46,535 nt of DNA, taken from Lysobacter enzymogenes (GTDB taxonomy: Bacteria > Pseudomonadota > Gammaproteobacteria > Xanthomonadales > Xanthomonadaceae). The stretch covers positions 1 to 46,535 of the forward strand of contig NZ_FNOG01000016.1 of assembly GCF_900106525.1 (NCBI RefSeq), in the 5' to 3' direction. The translations under genes were made by a program, and so were the position numbers. Of the stretch, positions 32,984 through 41,102 are shown piece by piece. The notes below the pieces were generated by a model. The model saw nothing but the letters and a program-made list of their open reading frames with translations, made no database searches and was not told the origin of the DNA. Position 1 is the first letter of the stretch. Each line of letters starts with the position of its first letter.

Positions 32984-33576
32984 CCGCCCAGCTCCGGCAG
33001 GCGCGCGCGCAGCGCGGCCAGGGCGCGGGCGCGGTGGCTGACCCGGTTCTTGAGCGCGTCGTCGATCTCGCCGGCGGAAATGCCGTGCTCGGTATCCAGG
33101 AACACCGGCTGGTAGCCGAAGCCGCGGCTGCCCTGACGCTGGTGCAGGATGCGCCCGTTCCAGAGGCCTTCGGCGATGATCGGACGCGGATCGCCGGCAT
33201 GGCGCAAGGCCACGATCACCGCATAGAAGTGCGCGCCGCGGCGCTCATCGGGCACATCCTTGAGCGCAGCCAGCAACTTGTCGATGTTGGCTTCGTTGTC
33301 GCCGTGGCGGCCGGCGTAGCGGGCCGAGTACAGCCCGGGGGCGCCGCCGAGCGCGTCCACGCAGATGCCCGAATCGTCGGCCAGCGCCGGCAGCCCGGTC
33401 ACCGCACAGGCATGCCGGGCCTTCAGCAGCGCGTTCTCGACGAACGTGCTGCCGGTTTCTTCGATGTCCTCGACCCCCAGGTCGGATTGCGCCACCGGTT
33501 CGATGCCGGTGTCGCCGAGCAGCTCCCGCAGTTCCACCAGTTTCCCGGCGTTGCTGCTGGCCAGCACCAGTTTCAT
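32980..33576 (-). CDS. rdgB: RdgB/Ham1 non-canonical purine NTP pyrophosphatase
   Basis: The 198-residue protein matches RdgB throughout: SSNAGK (7-12, phosphate binding), LADDSGI (about 65-71), FGYQPVF (about 153-159) and SHRARAL (about 180-186). It hydrolyses ITP, dITP and XTP to monophosphates and keeps these bases out of DNA and RNA. Its ATG overlaps the stop of the VOC gene by four bases (ATGA), and its own stop overlaps the next start, so three genes are coupled. Confidence 0.97.
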   Translation of the reverse strand: MKLVLASSNAGKLVELRELLGDTGIEPVAQSDLGVEDIEETGSTFVENALLKARHACAVTGLPALADDSGICVDALGGAPGLYSARYAGRHGDNEANIDKLLAALKDVPDERRGAHFYAVIVALRHAGDPRPIIAEGLWNGRILHQRQGSRGFGYQPVFLDTEHGISAGEIDDALKNRVSHRARALAALRARLPELGG

Positions 33577-33965
33577 GCTTTCGGTTCCAGCAAGTCCCAG
33601 CGATTACCGTACAGATCTTCGAAAACGGCGACCGTGCCGTAGGTCTCGACGCGCGGAGATTCCAGAAAGCGCACGCCCTGGGCCAACATCGCGGCGTGGT
33701 CGCGGGCGAAGTCGTCGGTGTGCAGGAAGAAGCCGACCCGGCCGCCGGTCTGGTCGCCGACGCGCGCGCTCTGTGCCTCGCCCGCGGCCTGCGCCAGCAG
33801 CAGCGCGGTGTGCGCGCCGGACGCCGGCGCCACCCGCACCCAGCGCTTGCCTTCGCCCAGGTCGATGTCCTCGAGCAGGACGAAGCCCAGCGCGCGGGTA
33901 TAGAAATCGATGGCGCGGTCGTAGTCGTCCACGACCAGGGTGATGCTGCCGATGCTGCGGTTCAT
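33573..33965 (-). CDS. VOC family (glyoxalase-like) protein
   Basis: The 130-residue protein from ATG 33965 (MNRSIGSITLVVDDYDRAIDF) is one vicinal-oxygen-chelate module: two beta-alpha-beta-beta-beta halves, with DYDRAIDFYTRALGF early and a closing TVAVFEDLYGNRWDLLEPK (about 111-129). These proteins are metal-dependent lyases, dioxygenases or resistance proteins; the substrate is unknown. The stop overlaps rdgB's start, suggesting coupling in a VOC-rdgB-membrane protein operon. A longer in-frame reading to 34202 crosses the rph terminator region and is rejected. Confidence 0.88.
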   Translation of the reverse strand: MNRSIGSITLVVDDYDRAIDFYTRALGFVLLEDIDLGEGKRWVRVAPASGAHTALLLAQAAGEAQSARVGDQTGGRVGFFLHTDDFARDHAAMLAQGVRFLESPRVETYGTVAVFEDLYGNRWDLLEPKA

Positions 33966-34173
33966 GCCGATGCCTTGCGGAGGATGAGAGGTCTGCGGGG
34001 TGTCCGGACGCGAGCGCGCCGCGCTTGCGCGGCGATGCGCGCGAACGCGCCGGCCGGCGCCCGGCCGAACGTTTCGATTGAACGCGCACGCAGCGCGAAA
34101 GTTCAGCGCCGCGCGCGCGAACTGCGATGCAGTGCGCGCGTCGGCGCGGAACCGGCGCGATCGGCAAAATCGA

Positions 34174-34254
34174 TAAAAAACGAACGGGCGGTGAGGAAGC
34201 ACATAACGGGCGAAGGGCGCAGATCCCCTACTCGCCGTCGTCTCCCCACCGCCC
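34174..34254 (-). terminator. Terminator-like structure after rph
   Basis: On the minus strand GGGCGGTGGGG (34254-34244) can pair with CCTCACCGCCC (34196-34186), followed by GTTCGTTTTTT (34184-34174). The loop is long (about 47 bases). It lies 20 bases past the rph stop and before the VOC-rdgB operon. The remaining intergenic stretch (33966-34170) is GC-rich with no gene seen. Confidence 0.6.
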
Positions 34255-34274
34255 GCAGGGGCGTGGCGCGCGCT

Positions 34275-35039
<765 letters not shown>

Positions 35040-35109
35040 GGCGCGGCGTTACCGTTTTGAGGGCCGGCGAGTTTACCATTCACCCCCCGTAAGGCTCGGA
35101 AACCGGCGA

Positions 35110-35970
35110 ATGATCCGCAGCATGACCGCCTTCGCCAGCGGCGAACGCGCGACACCCTGGGGCACGCTCGGCTGCGAGCTGCGCTCGGTCAACCACCGTT
35201 TCCTCGAACTGGGCGTGCGCCTGGCCGACGAGCTGCGCGTGCTGGAGCCGGCGCTGCGCGAGCGCATCGGCGCCCGCGTCGGCCGCGGCAAGCTCGACCT
35301 GACCCTGCGCCTGCGCGCGCCGGAAGGCGGCGACGCGCTGCAGCTCAATCCGACCCGTCTGCGCGAACTCAGCGAGCTGGCCATCGACTTGTCCGCGCGC
35401 TTCCCGGCGCTGCGCACCGAGTTCACCGAGCTGCTGCAATTCCCCGGCGTGCTGCAGGCGCCGGCCGCCGACCCGGCGGCGTTGCAGGCCGAAGCGCTGG
35501 CCTTGCTGGACAGCGTGCTCGACGAATTCGTCGCCTCGCGCGAACGCGAGGGCTCCAAGCTCGCCGCGGCGATCGGCGAGCGCGTGGACGGCATCGAGCG
35601 CATCGCAGGCGAGGTCCGCACGATGATGCCGGCGATCCGCGCCGGCCAGCGCACCAAGCTGGAAACCCGCCTGGCCGACCTGGCCCAGCCGGCCGACAAC
35701 GGTCGCCTGGAGCAGGAATTGGTGCTGTGGTTGCAGAAGCTCGACGTCGACGAAGAGCTCGACCGGCTGCAATCGCACGTCGCCGAAGCCCGGCGCGTGC
35801 TCAAGCTGCGCGAAGCGGTCGGCCGGCGCCTGGATTTCCTGCTGCAGGAATTCAACCGCGAGGCCAACACCCTGGGCTCCAAGTCGGTCGACGCGCGCAG
35901 CTCGTCGGCGGCGGTCGAGCTGAAGGTGCTGATCGATCAGGCGCGCGAGCAGATCCAGAACATCGAGTAA
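35110..35970 (+). CDS. yicC: YicC family protein
   Basis: The 286-residue protein starts MIRSMTAFASGE at 35110, the standard YicC opening, and keeps LRSVNHRFLELGVRLADEL (about 28-46), the central helical region, and the C-terminal DUF1732 signature GRRLDFLLQEFNREANTLGSKS (about 238-259). E. coli YicC has been reported as an endoribonuclease. The upstream in-frame part to 34945 is antisense to rph and not used. It starts the yicC-gmk-rpoZ-spoT-ridA series. Confidence 0.95.
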   Translation: MIRSMTAFASGERATPWGTLGCELRSVNHRFLELGVRLADELRVLEPALRERIGARVGRGKLDLTLRLRAPEGGDALQLNPTRLRELSELAIDLSARFPALRTEFTELLQFPGVLQAPAADPAALQAEALALLDSVLDEFVASREREGSKLAAAIGERVDGIERIAGEVRTMMPAIRAGQRTKLETRLADLAQPADNGRLEQELVLWLQKLDVDEELDRLQSHVAEARRVLKLREAVGRRLDFLLQEFNREANTLGSKSVDARSSSAAVELKVLIDQAREQIQNIE

Positions 35971-36079
35971 CGCGCCGGCGCAAACGCGGGACGGGCGCCG
36001 TCGCTCGTTGCCGTTTCCGCTTCGCCCGTTCCTCCAGTTTTCACCGTTTTCATTGTCACAGGCCGGACCGACCGACCCC

Positions 36080-36700
36080 ATGCGCGGAACCCTCTACATC
36101 GTCGCCGCTCCCTCCGGAGCCGGAAAATCCAGCATCGTCAACGCGGTGCTCGCGCGCGACCCGAACATCCGCCTGTCGATCTCGTTCACCTCGCGCAAGC
36201 CGCGGCCGGGCGAGCGCCACGCCGAGCACTACCACTTCGTCAGCGAGCAGGAGTTCGAGGCGATGGTCGCCGAAGGCGATTTCTTCGAGCATGCGCGCGT
36301 GCACGGCGACTGGAAGGGCTCGGCGCGGCAGTCGGTGGAGCCGTTCCTGTCGGCCGGCAAGGACGTGCTGCTGGAGATCGACTGGCAAGGCGCGCGCCAG
36401 GTGCGCAACAAGGTGCCCGACGCGGTCAGCGTGTTCATCCTGCCGCCGTCGCGGCAGGCGCTGGAGTCGCGCATGCGCTCGCGCGGGCAGGACACCGAGG
36501 AAGTGATCGGCCAGCGTCTGTCCGCCGCGCGCGAGGAGATGTCGCACTACGGCGAATTCGACTACGTCATCGTCAACGAAGTCTTCGACACCGCGGTCGA
36601 CGAGATGTGCGCGATCTTCACCGCCAGCCGACTGCGGCGCGAACCTCAGGTGGCGCGGCATTCGCGGCTGATCACGGCGTTGTTGGCCGACGAGGGCTGA
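36080..36700 (+). CDS. gmk: Guanylate kinase
   Basis: The 206-residue protein from ATG 36080 has the P-loop APSGAGKSS (10-18), the GMP-binding SFTSRKPRPGE (about 35-45) with HYHFVS, and LLEIDWQGARQVR (about 95-107). It phosphorylates GMP to GDP with ATP. Length is normal. It lies upstream of rpoZ and spoT, so GTP supply and (p)ppGpp metabolism are coded together. Confidence 0.97.
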   Translation: MRGTLYIVAAPSGAGKSSIVNAVLARDPNIRLSISFTSRKPRPGERHAEHYHFVSEQEFEAMVAEGDFFEHARVHGDWKGSARQSVEPFLSAGKDVLLEIDWQGARQVRNKVPDAVSVFILPPSRQALESRMRSRGQDTEEVIGQRLSAAREEMSHYGEFDYVIVNEVFDTAVDEMCAIFTASRLRREPQVARHSRLITALLADEG

Positions 36701-36727
36701 TCCGGGCCGCGCAGGGCCGACGTCCGA

Positions 36728-36815
36728 CTGTAGGAGCGGCGCGAGCCGCGACTGCGGGCTTCCGGTCTTGCGTCGTATGCGCGATGTCGCGGTCGCGGCT
36801 CGCGCCGCTCCTGCA
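36728..36815. repeat. Inverted pair of the GTAGGAGCGGCG REP element
   Basis: CTGTAGGAGCGGCGCGAGCC at 36728-36747 pairs with GGCTCGCGCCGCTCCTGCAG at 36796-36815, with one substitution. The pair lies between gmk and rpoZ. Confidence 0.88.
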
Positions 36816-36936
36816 GGGGGCATCCGCTTGATTCGTAAGGGTTAATTATCGAAAACCTTGCGTTTCGGGGCGGCTGCGCCTAGACTTCCCGGTCCCCATC
36901 CGTTTGCAAGACGGCCGACCCGGCCGCAGGAGCCCC

Positions 36937-37236
36937 ATGGCCCGCATCACCGTCGAAGATTGCCTGGAAGTGGTCCCCAACCGCTTCGAACTCGTCATGC
37001 TGGCCGCCAAGCGCGCCCGCCAGCTGGCCAACGGCGTCGAGCCGCAGCTGGACAACAGCGAAGCCAACGACAAGCCGACCGTTTTGGCGCTGCGCGAAAT
37101 CGCCGCGCGCCAGGTCAACCCGGACTACATCGACGCGGTCGAGAAGGCCGAGCGCGAGCGCAAGGAACGCGAAGCCCTGGAATGGGCCGCGGCCGAAGTG
37201 GTCGCCGACGACGACCTGTCCAAGGGCGACGACTGA
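36937..37236 (+). CDS. rpoZ: RNA polymerase omega subunit
   Basis: The 99-residue protein from ATG 36937 ([20 protein letters not shown]) is omega, preceded by GCAGGAG six bases upstream. It has the conserved [16 protein letters not shown] (about 16-31), [13 protein letters not shown] and a charged C-terminal tail. Omega helps RNA polymerase assembly and forms part of a ppGpp-binding site, which fits its place upstream of spoT. Confidence 0.97.
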   Translation: MARITVEDCLEVVPNRFELVMLAAKRARQLANGVEPQLDNSEANDKPTVLALREIAARQVNPDYIDAVEKAERERKEREALEWAAAEVVADDDLSKGDD

Positions 37237-37307
37237 GTCTCCCGGCCCGCCGCGTGCGGGCCGCGCGAGCAGCGGTTCGCGCCCCGTCGGGCGCGGGCTG
37301 CGACCGG

Positions 37308-37341
37308 AAAACGGCTCCGCCTCGCGGGGCCGTTTTCTTTT
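37308..37341 (+). terminator. Intrinsic terminator after rpoZ
   Basis: A 13-bp stem (37308-37320 with 37324-37336, AAAACGGC...GCCGTTTT) with a 3-base loop is followed by CTTTT. It suggests that spoT, 300 bases on, has its own promoter or depends on read-through. Confidence 0.88.
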
Positions 37342-37385
37342 GCGCTTCAGCCATGCCGGCCAGGTGGACCGCCCAGGCCAGCCAG

Positions 37386-37476
37386 CTCTTGTGGGAGGGG
37401 CTTCAGCCCCGACGCTCTGCGCTCGGATCGCCGCGACCGGACACAAGAGCCTCGGGGCTGAAGCCCCTCCCACAAC
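37386..37476. repeat. Inverted pair of the TTGTGGGAGGGGC repeat
   Basis: TCTTGTGGGAGGGGCTTCAG at 37386-37405 is mirrored by CTGAAGCCCCTCCCACAA at 37459-37476. It lies between the rpoZ terminator and spoT. The rest of the 37237-37654 gap shows no gene. Confidence 0.88.
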
Positions 37477-37654
37477 AGCCCAAGCGCCTGCGCATCCAGC
37501 GCGAGCCCGGCCCCGAACCTGCCGCTTTCCTGAACCGGATCGGCGCCCGCGCCCCCGTCGCGCGCATCATTGCTTGCGCCCCATCGCACCGCCGCCACAT
37601 TCAATGCAGGCCGATGCGTTGCCACTGACCGTGCCGCGCGCGTAAATTTCCGTT

Positions 37655-39835
37655 ATGACTCCCGCCGAGCCCGCATTGAACACCTATCCCGCCGCTGCCG
37701 ACGACACGGAGCTGCCGGACTACGTGCGCGAGCTGGAGCTGGCCGCGCATTACCTGCCCGAAGCCCAGCGCCAGCAACTGCGCCGCGCCTGGGCGGTCGG
37801 CGCGGCCGCGCACGCCGGGCAGACGCGCAAGTCGGGCGAGCCGTACATCACCCATCCGGTGGCGGTGGCCAAGGTGCTGGCCGAGCAGGGCTTGGACATC
37901 GAGACCCTGATCGCGGCGATCCTGCACGACACCATCGAAGACACCCCGGTCACCCGCGAGTGCCTGTCCACCGAATTCGGCCCGACCGTGGCCGAACTCG
38001 TCGACGGCGTCACCAAGCTCGACAAGCTGCAGTTCCGCGACCGCCAGGAAGCCGCCGCGGAGAGCTTCCGCAAGATGCTGCTGGCGATGGCGCGCGACCT
38101 GCGCGTGATCCTGATCAAGCTCGCCGACCGCCTGCACAACATGCGCACCCTCGGCGCGCAAAGCATGGAGGCGCGACAACGCATCGCCCTGGAAACGCTG
38201 GAGATCTACGCGCCGATCGCCCAGCGCCTGGGCATGAACCTGATCAAGGCCGAACTGCAGGACCTGGGCTTCCGCGCCATGCACCCCTGGCGCCACGCGG
38301 TGATCGAAAAGCGCATCCGCACTCAGCCGGTGGTGCGGCGCGAATCGCTGGTGCAGATCGAAGCGCACCTGGCCCAGCGGCTGGCGAAAGAGAAGCTGCC
38401 GCACCGGCTGATCAGCCGGGTGAAGTCGCCGTGGAGCATCTACACCAAGATGCACAACGAGCATAAGAGCTTCAACCAGGTCATGGACGTGTTCGGCTTC
38501 CGGGTCGTGGTCAAGAACGTGCCCGACTGCTATCACGCCCTGGGCGTGGTGCATTCGGCGTACAAGCCGCTGGACGGGCGCTTTCGCGACTTCATTGCCA
38601 TCCCCAAGGCCAACGGCTACCAGTCGCTGCACACGGTGCTGTTCGGCCCCTACGGCTCGCCGGTGGAAGTGCAGATCCGCACCGAGGACATGGACCTCGT
38701 CGCCGAGCGCGGCATCGCCGCGCATTGGTCGTACAAGCACGGCGGCGAAGGCCCGAACAGCGCGCAGTCGCGTGCGCACAGCTGGATCGCCAATCTGGTC
38801 GAGTCGCAGCGCGCCACCGGTTCGTCGCTGGAATTCCTCGAGAACGTCAAGGTCGACCTGTTCCCGGACGAGGTCTACCTGTTCACGCCCAAGGGCGACA
38901 TCCTCTCGCTGCCGCGCAATTCCACCGCGCTCGACTTCGCCTACGCGGTGCACACCGACGTCGGCAACCGCGCGGTGGCCGCGCGCGTGGACGGCAAGCT
39001 GGTACCGCTGCGGACCAAGCTGGCCAGCGGCCAGCGCGTGGAGATCATCACCGCCAAGTCGTCCTCGCCCAAGCCGCAGTGGCTGGAGTTTGTGGTCTCG
39101 GGCAAGGCCCGCACCTCGATCCGCCAGCAGCTCAAGCAGCTCGAACACGAGGACGCGGTGCAACTCGGCCACCGCATGCTAGACCGCGCGCTGGAGTCGC
39201 TGGAGACCTCGCTCGACCGCACCCCGGCGCTGCGCCTGGAGGCCTACCTCAGCGAGAACCGTTACCCGCGCCTGGAAGCGCTGCTGGCCGACATCGCGCT
39301 GGGCAACCGCATGCCCAACCAGGTCGCGCTGGCGCTGGCGCGCGAGGCGCCGGGCAAGTCGCGCGGCCGCGCCATCGACCGGCCGCGCCTGCCCGAGGAC
39401 AAGATCCTCATCACCGGTTCCGAGCGCGGCGTCATCAGCTTCGCCAACTGTTGCCTGCCGCTGCCGGGCGACGAAATCATGGGCTACCACACCGCCGGCC
39501 GCGGCATCGTGGTGCACCGGCTGGACTGTCCGAACGTCGCCGACTACCGCAAGTCGCCCGACCGCTGGGTTTCCATCGGCTGGGACCGCCAGGTTTCCGG
39601 CGACTTCGCCGCCGCGCTGCGCATCGAGGTCGACAACCGCCCCGGCTCGCTGGCCCAGGTGGCCGCGGCGATCGCCGAGGCCGAATCCAACATCGACCGG
39701 GTCGAATACCTGGAACGCGACGCCAACATCGCGGTGATGCGCTTCGCCATCGAAGTGCACGACCGCCGCCACCTGGCCGATGTGATGCGGCGGGTGCGGC
39801 GCCTGACCGTGGTGCTGGGCGTGCAGCGGATGTAG
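37655..39835 (+). CDS. spoT: Bifunctional (p)ppGpp synthetase/hydrolase SpoT
   Basis: The 726-residue protein has an HD hydrolase domain with HDTIED (H91, D92, E95, D96), so the hydrolase site is intact. Next come a synthetase domain (about 250-370; DVFGFRVVV, GYQSLHTVL, EVQIRTEDMD), TGS (about 405-465, DEVYLFTPKGDIL), a helical region, a Cys-containing segment (FANCCLPLPGDEIMGY, about 593-608) and a C-terminal ACT domain (about 650-720). It balances (p)ppGpp under starvation. Downstream of gmk-rpoZ and upstream of ridA, it is in its usual context. Confidence 0.97.
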   Translation: MTPAEPALNTYPAAADDTELPDYVRELELAAHYLPEAQRQQLRRAWAVGAAAHAGQTRKSGEPYITHPVAVAKVLAEQGLDIETLIAAILHDTIEDTPVTRECLSTEFGPTVAELVDGVTKLDKLQFRDRQEAAAESFRKMLLAMARDLRVILIKLADRLHNMRTLGAQSMEARQRIALETLEIYAPIAQRLGMNLIKAELQDLGFRAMHPWRHAVIEKRIRTQPVVRRESLVQIEAHLAQRLAKEKLPHRLISRVKSPWSIYTKMHNEHKSFNQVMDVFGFRVVVKNVPDCYHALGVVHSAYKPLDGRFRDFIAIPKANGYQSLHTVLFGPYGSPVEVQIRTEDMDLVAERGIAAHWSYKHGGEGPNSAQSRAHSWIANLVESQRATGSSLEFLENVKVDLFPDEVYLFTPKGDILSLPRNSTALDFAYAVHTDVGNRAVAARVDGKLVPLRTKLASGQRVEIITAKSSSPKPQWLEFVVSGKARTSIRQQLKQLEHEDAVQLGHRMLDRALESLETSLDRTPALRLEAYLSENRYPRLEALLADIALGNRMPNQVALALAREAPGKSRGRAIDRPRLPEDKILITGSERGVISFANCCLPLPGDEIMGYHTAGRGIVVHRLDCPNVADYRKSPDRWVSIGWDRQVSGDFAAALRIEVDNRPGSLAQVAAAIAEAESNIDRVEYLERDANIAVMRFAIEVHDRRHLADVMRRVRRLTVVLGVQRM

Positions 39836-39980
39836 CGGCCGCGGCGGCTTCGCTTTCGCTGGAAGCTGGGAAACCGGGAAATCAGAACAGGAAATCGCCG
39901 AAGCGGGCAGGGCGCTCTTTCGCGTCGCCGTGTCCTGCCTTTACGATCCCCTTCTCCCTTCCCTATCCCGGCCCCGACCC

Positions 39981-40364
39981 ATGTCCCGCGAAATCATCCA
40001 GACCGACAAAGCCCCGGCCGCCATCGGCCCGTACTCGCAAGCCGTGCGCGTGGACAACACGGTGTACCTGTCCGGCCAGATCGCGCTCGACCCGTCCAGC
40101 GGCCTGGTCGTGGAAGGCGACATCGAAGCGCAGGCGCACCGCGCGTTCCAGAACCTGCAGGCGGTGTGCGAAGCCGCCGGCGGCTCGCTGGCCGACATCG
40201 CCCGCCTCGGCCTGTACCTCACCGACCTGGGCGCGTTCGGCAAGGTCAACGCGGTGATGGGCGAATACTTCAACCCACCGTATCCGGCGCGCTCCACCGT
40301 CGAAGTCTCCGCGCTGCCGCGCGGCGTAGCCTTCGAAGTCGACGCGATCATGGTCCTGCGCTAA
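39981..40364 (+). CDS. ridA: RidA family enamine/imine deaminase
   Basis: The 127-residue protein from ATG 39981 (MSREIIQTDKAPAAIGPYSQAV) is RidA: GPYSQAV (16-22), YLSGQIALDP (about 29-38), the catalytic Arg in YPARSTVEVSALP (about 101-113) and a C-terminal E in FEVDAI. It clears reactive 2-aminoacrylate and similar imines formed by PLP enzymes. It is the last gene of the spoT group and is followed by a strong terminator. Confidence 0.96.
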   Translation: MSREIIQTDKAPAAIGPYSQAVRVDNTVYLSGQIALDPSSGLVVEGDIEAQAHRAFQNLQAVCEAAGGSLADIARLGLYLTDLGAFGKVNAVMGEYFNPPYPARSTVEVSALPRGVAFEVDAIMVLR

Positions 40365-40385
40365 ACCGCATCGCCATCGCCAAAC

Positions 40386-40412
40386 AAGGCCGCCCCCGAG
40401 GCGGCCTTTTTT
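40386..40412 (+). terminator. Intrinsic terminator after ridA
   Basis: The stem AAGGCCGCC/GGCGGCCTT with a five-base CCCGA loop is followed by a T-run (TTTTTTATT), 21 bases after the stop codon. Confidence 0.93.
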
Positions 40413-40441
40413 ATTCCCGCCCGCGCTGTCCCGGTCGCCCC

Positions 40442-40470
40442 CTGTAGGAGCGGCGCAAGCCGCGACCGCG
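40442..40470. repeat. Single REP half-element
   Basis: CTGTAGGAGCGGCGCAAGCC followed by GCGACCGCG matches the family copies elsewhere; no inverted partner was seen close by. Confidence 0.85.
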
Positions 40471-41005
40471 CCAACGCAACAACGGCGCCGGCTACCCGCC
40501 AGCGTCCCCGCGAACCCCGCGACGCAGCCCACGTTCGCCCCAGTCACCCCGGTGCTTCCCAGGCATCCGCCCGAATCCCAGGCGCGCCGCCCGCTCCGCG
40601 CCGCCGCTCGCAGCGAACCGCCCCGCGGCTTAAGCCCGAAGCCACCAATCCCCGCCCGACACCCGCGATACCGCGAGCCGCCTGCGCCCGGCAGCCTCCT
40701 CACACACCTCACCACCGCGACCAGCGCCGCCCCCGCCGAACCCGGCGACGTGCCGCGAGACCGCCACCGCAGCGCGCAAACGGGCCGCTGCGGGCGCCGT
40801 CTTGTCCGCCTCCCGGGGCCGAGCGCGATTGGACGAATGGTTCAACACAGCGAGCAGGCCGGCGCGCCCGAGCGCACCGCATGCCGCCCTGACAGAGCCA
40901 CCAGGAAACGTCCAGCCGTGGCGCAGGCGCCGCCCGGACCGCTCCGTCGCTACCGCCGCCGAATCCGCACCGGGGACATTCGGGCCGGCACCCTAGGAAA
41001 AGAAG
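40471..41005. other. Gene-free GC-rich stretch upstream of the secreted repeat protein
   Basis: The 535 bases have open frames on both strands, but all are proline/arginine-rich readings typical of GC-rich shadow ORFs, without homology or a ribosome-binding site. The promoter of the secreted protein gene should lie here, but no convincing -35/-10 pair was found. Confidence 0.5.
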
Positions 41006-41101
41006 ATGAGTGAAGTGTCGATCGGGCTGGATGCGGTTTCAGGGGCGGCGCCATGCGCCACGGCCGGCGGGCGGGTCCACGAATTTTTGGGGCGTGATTG
41101 A
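41006..41101 (+). CDS. Possible 31-residue upstream ORF coupled to the secreted protein
   Basis: ATG 41006 follows AGGAAAAGAAG, a good Shine-Dalgarno, and gives MSEVSIGLDAVSGAA onward for 31 codons. Its TGA (41099-41101) lies one base before the ATG (41103) of the large secreted protein, which has only a weak site of its own. This spacing would allow termination-reinitiation coupling. No family was recognised, so it could be a control peptide or coincidence. Confidence 0.35.
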   Translation: MSEVSIGLDAVSGAAPCATAGGRVHEFLGRD

Positions 41102-41102
41102 G

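Noticed and set aside
40552-41013. 153-codon plus-strand ORF upstream of the secreted protein
   Set aside because: It is Pro/Arg-rich without a ribosome-binding site, motif or homology by eye, and overlaps other open frames in a very GC-rich stretch.
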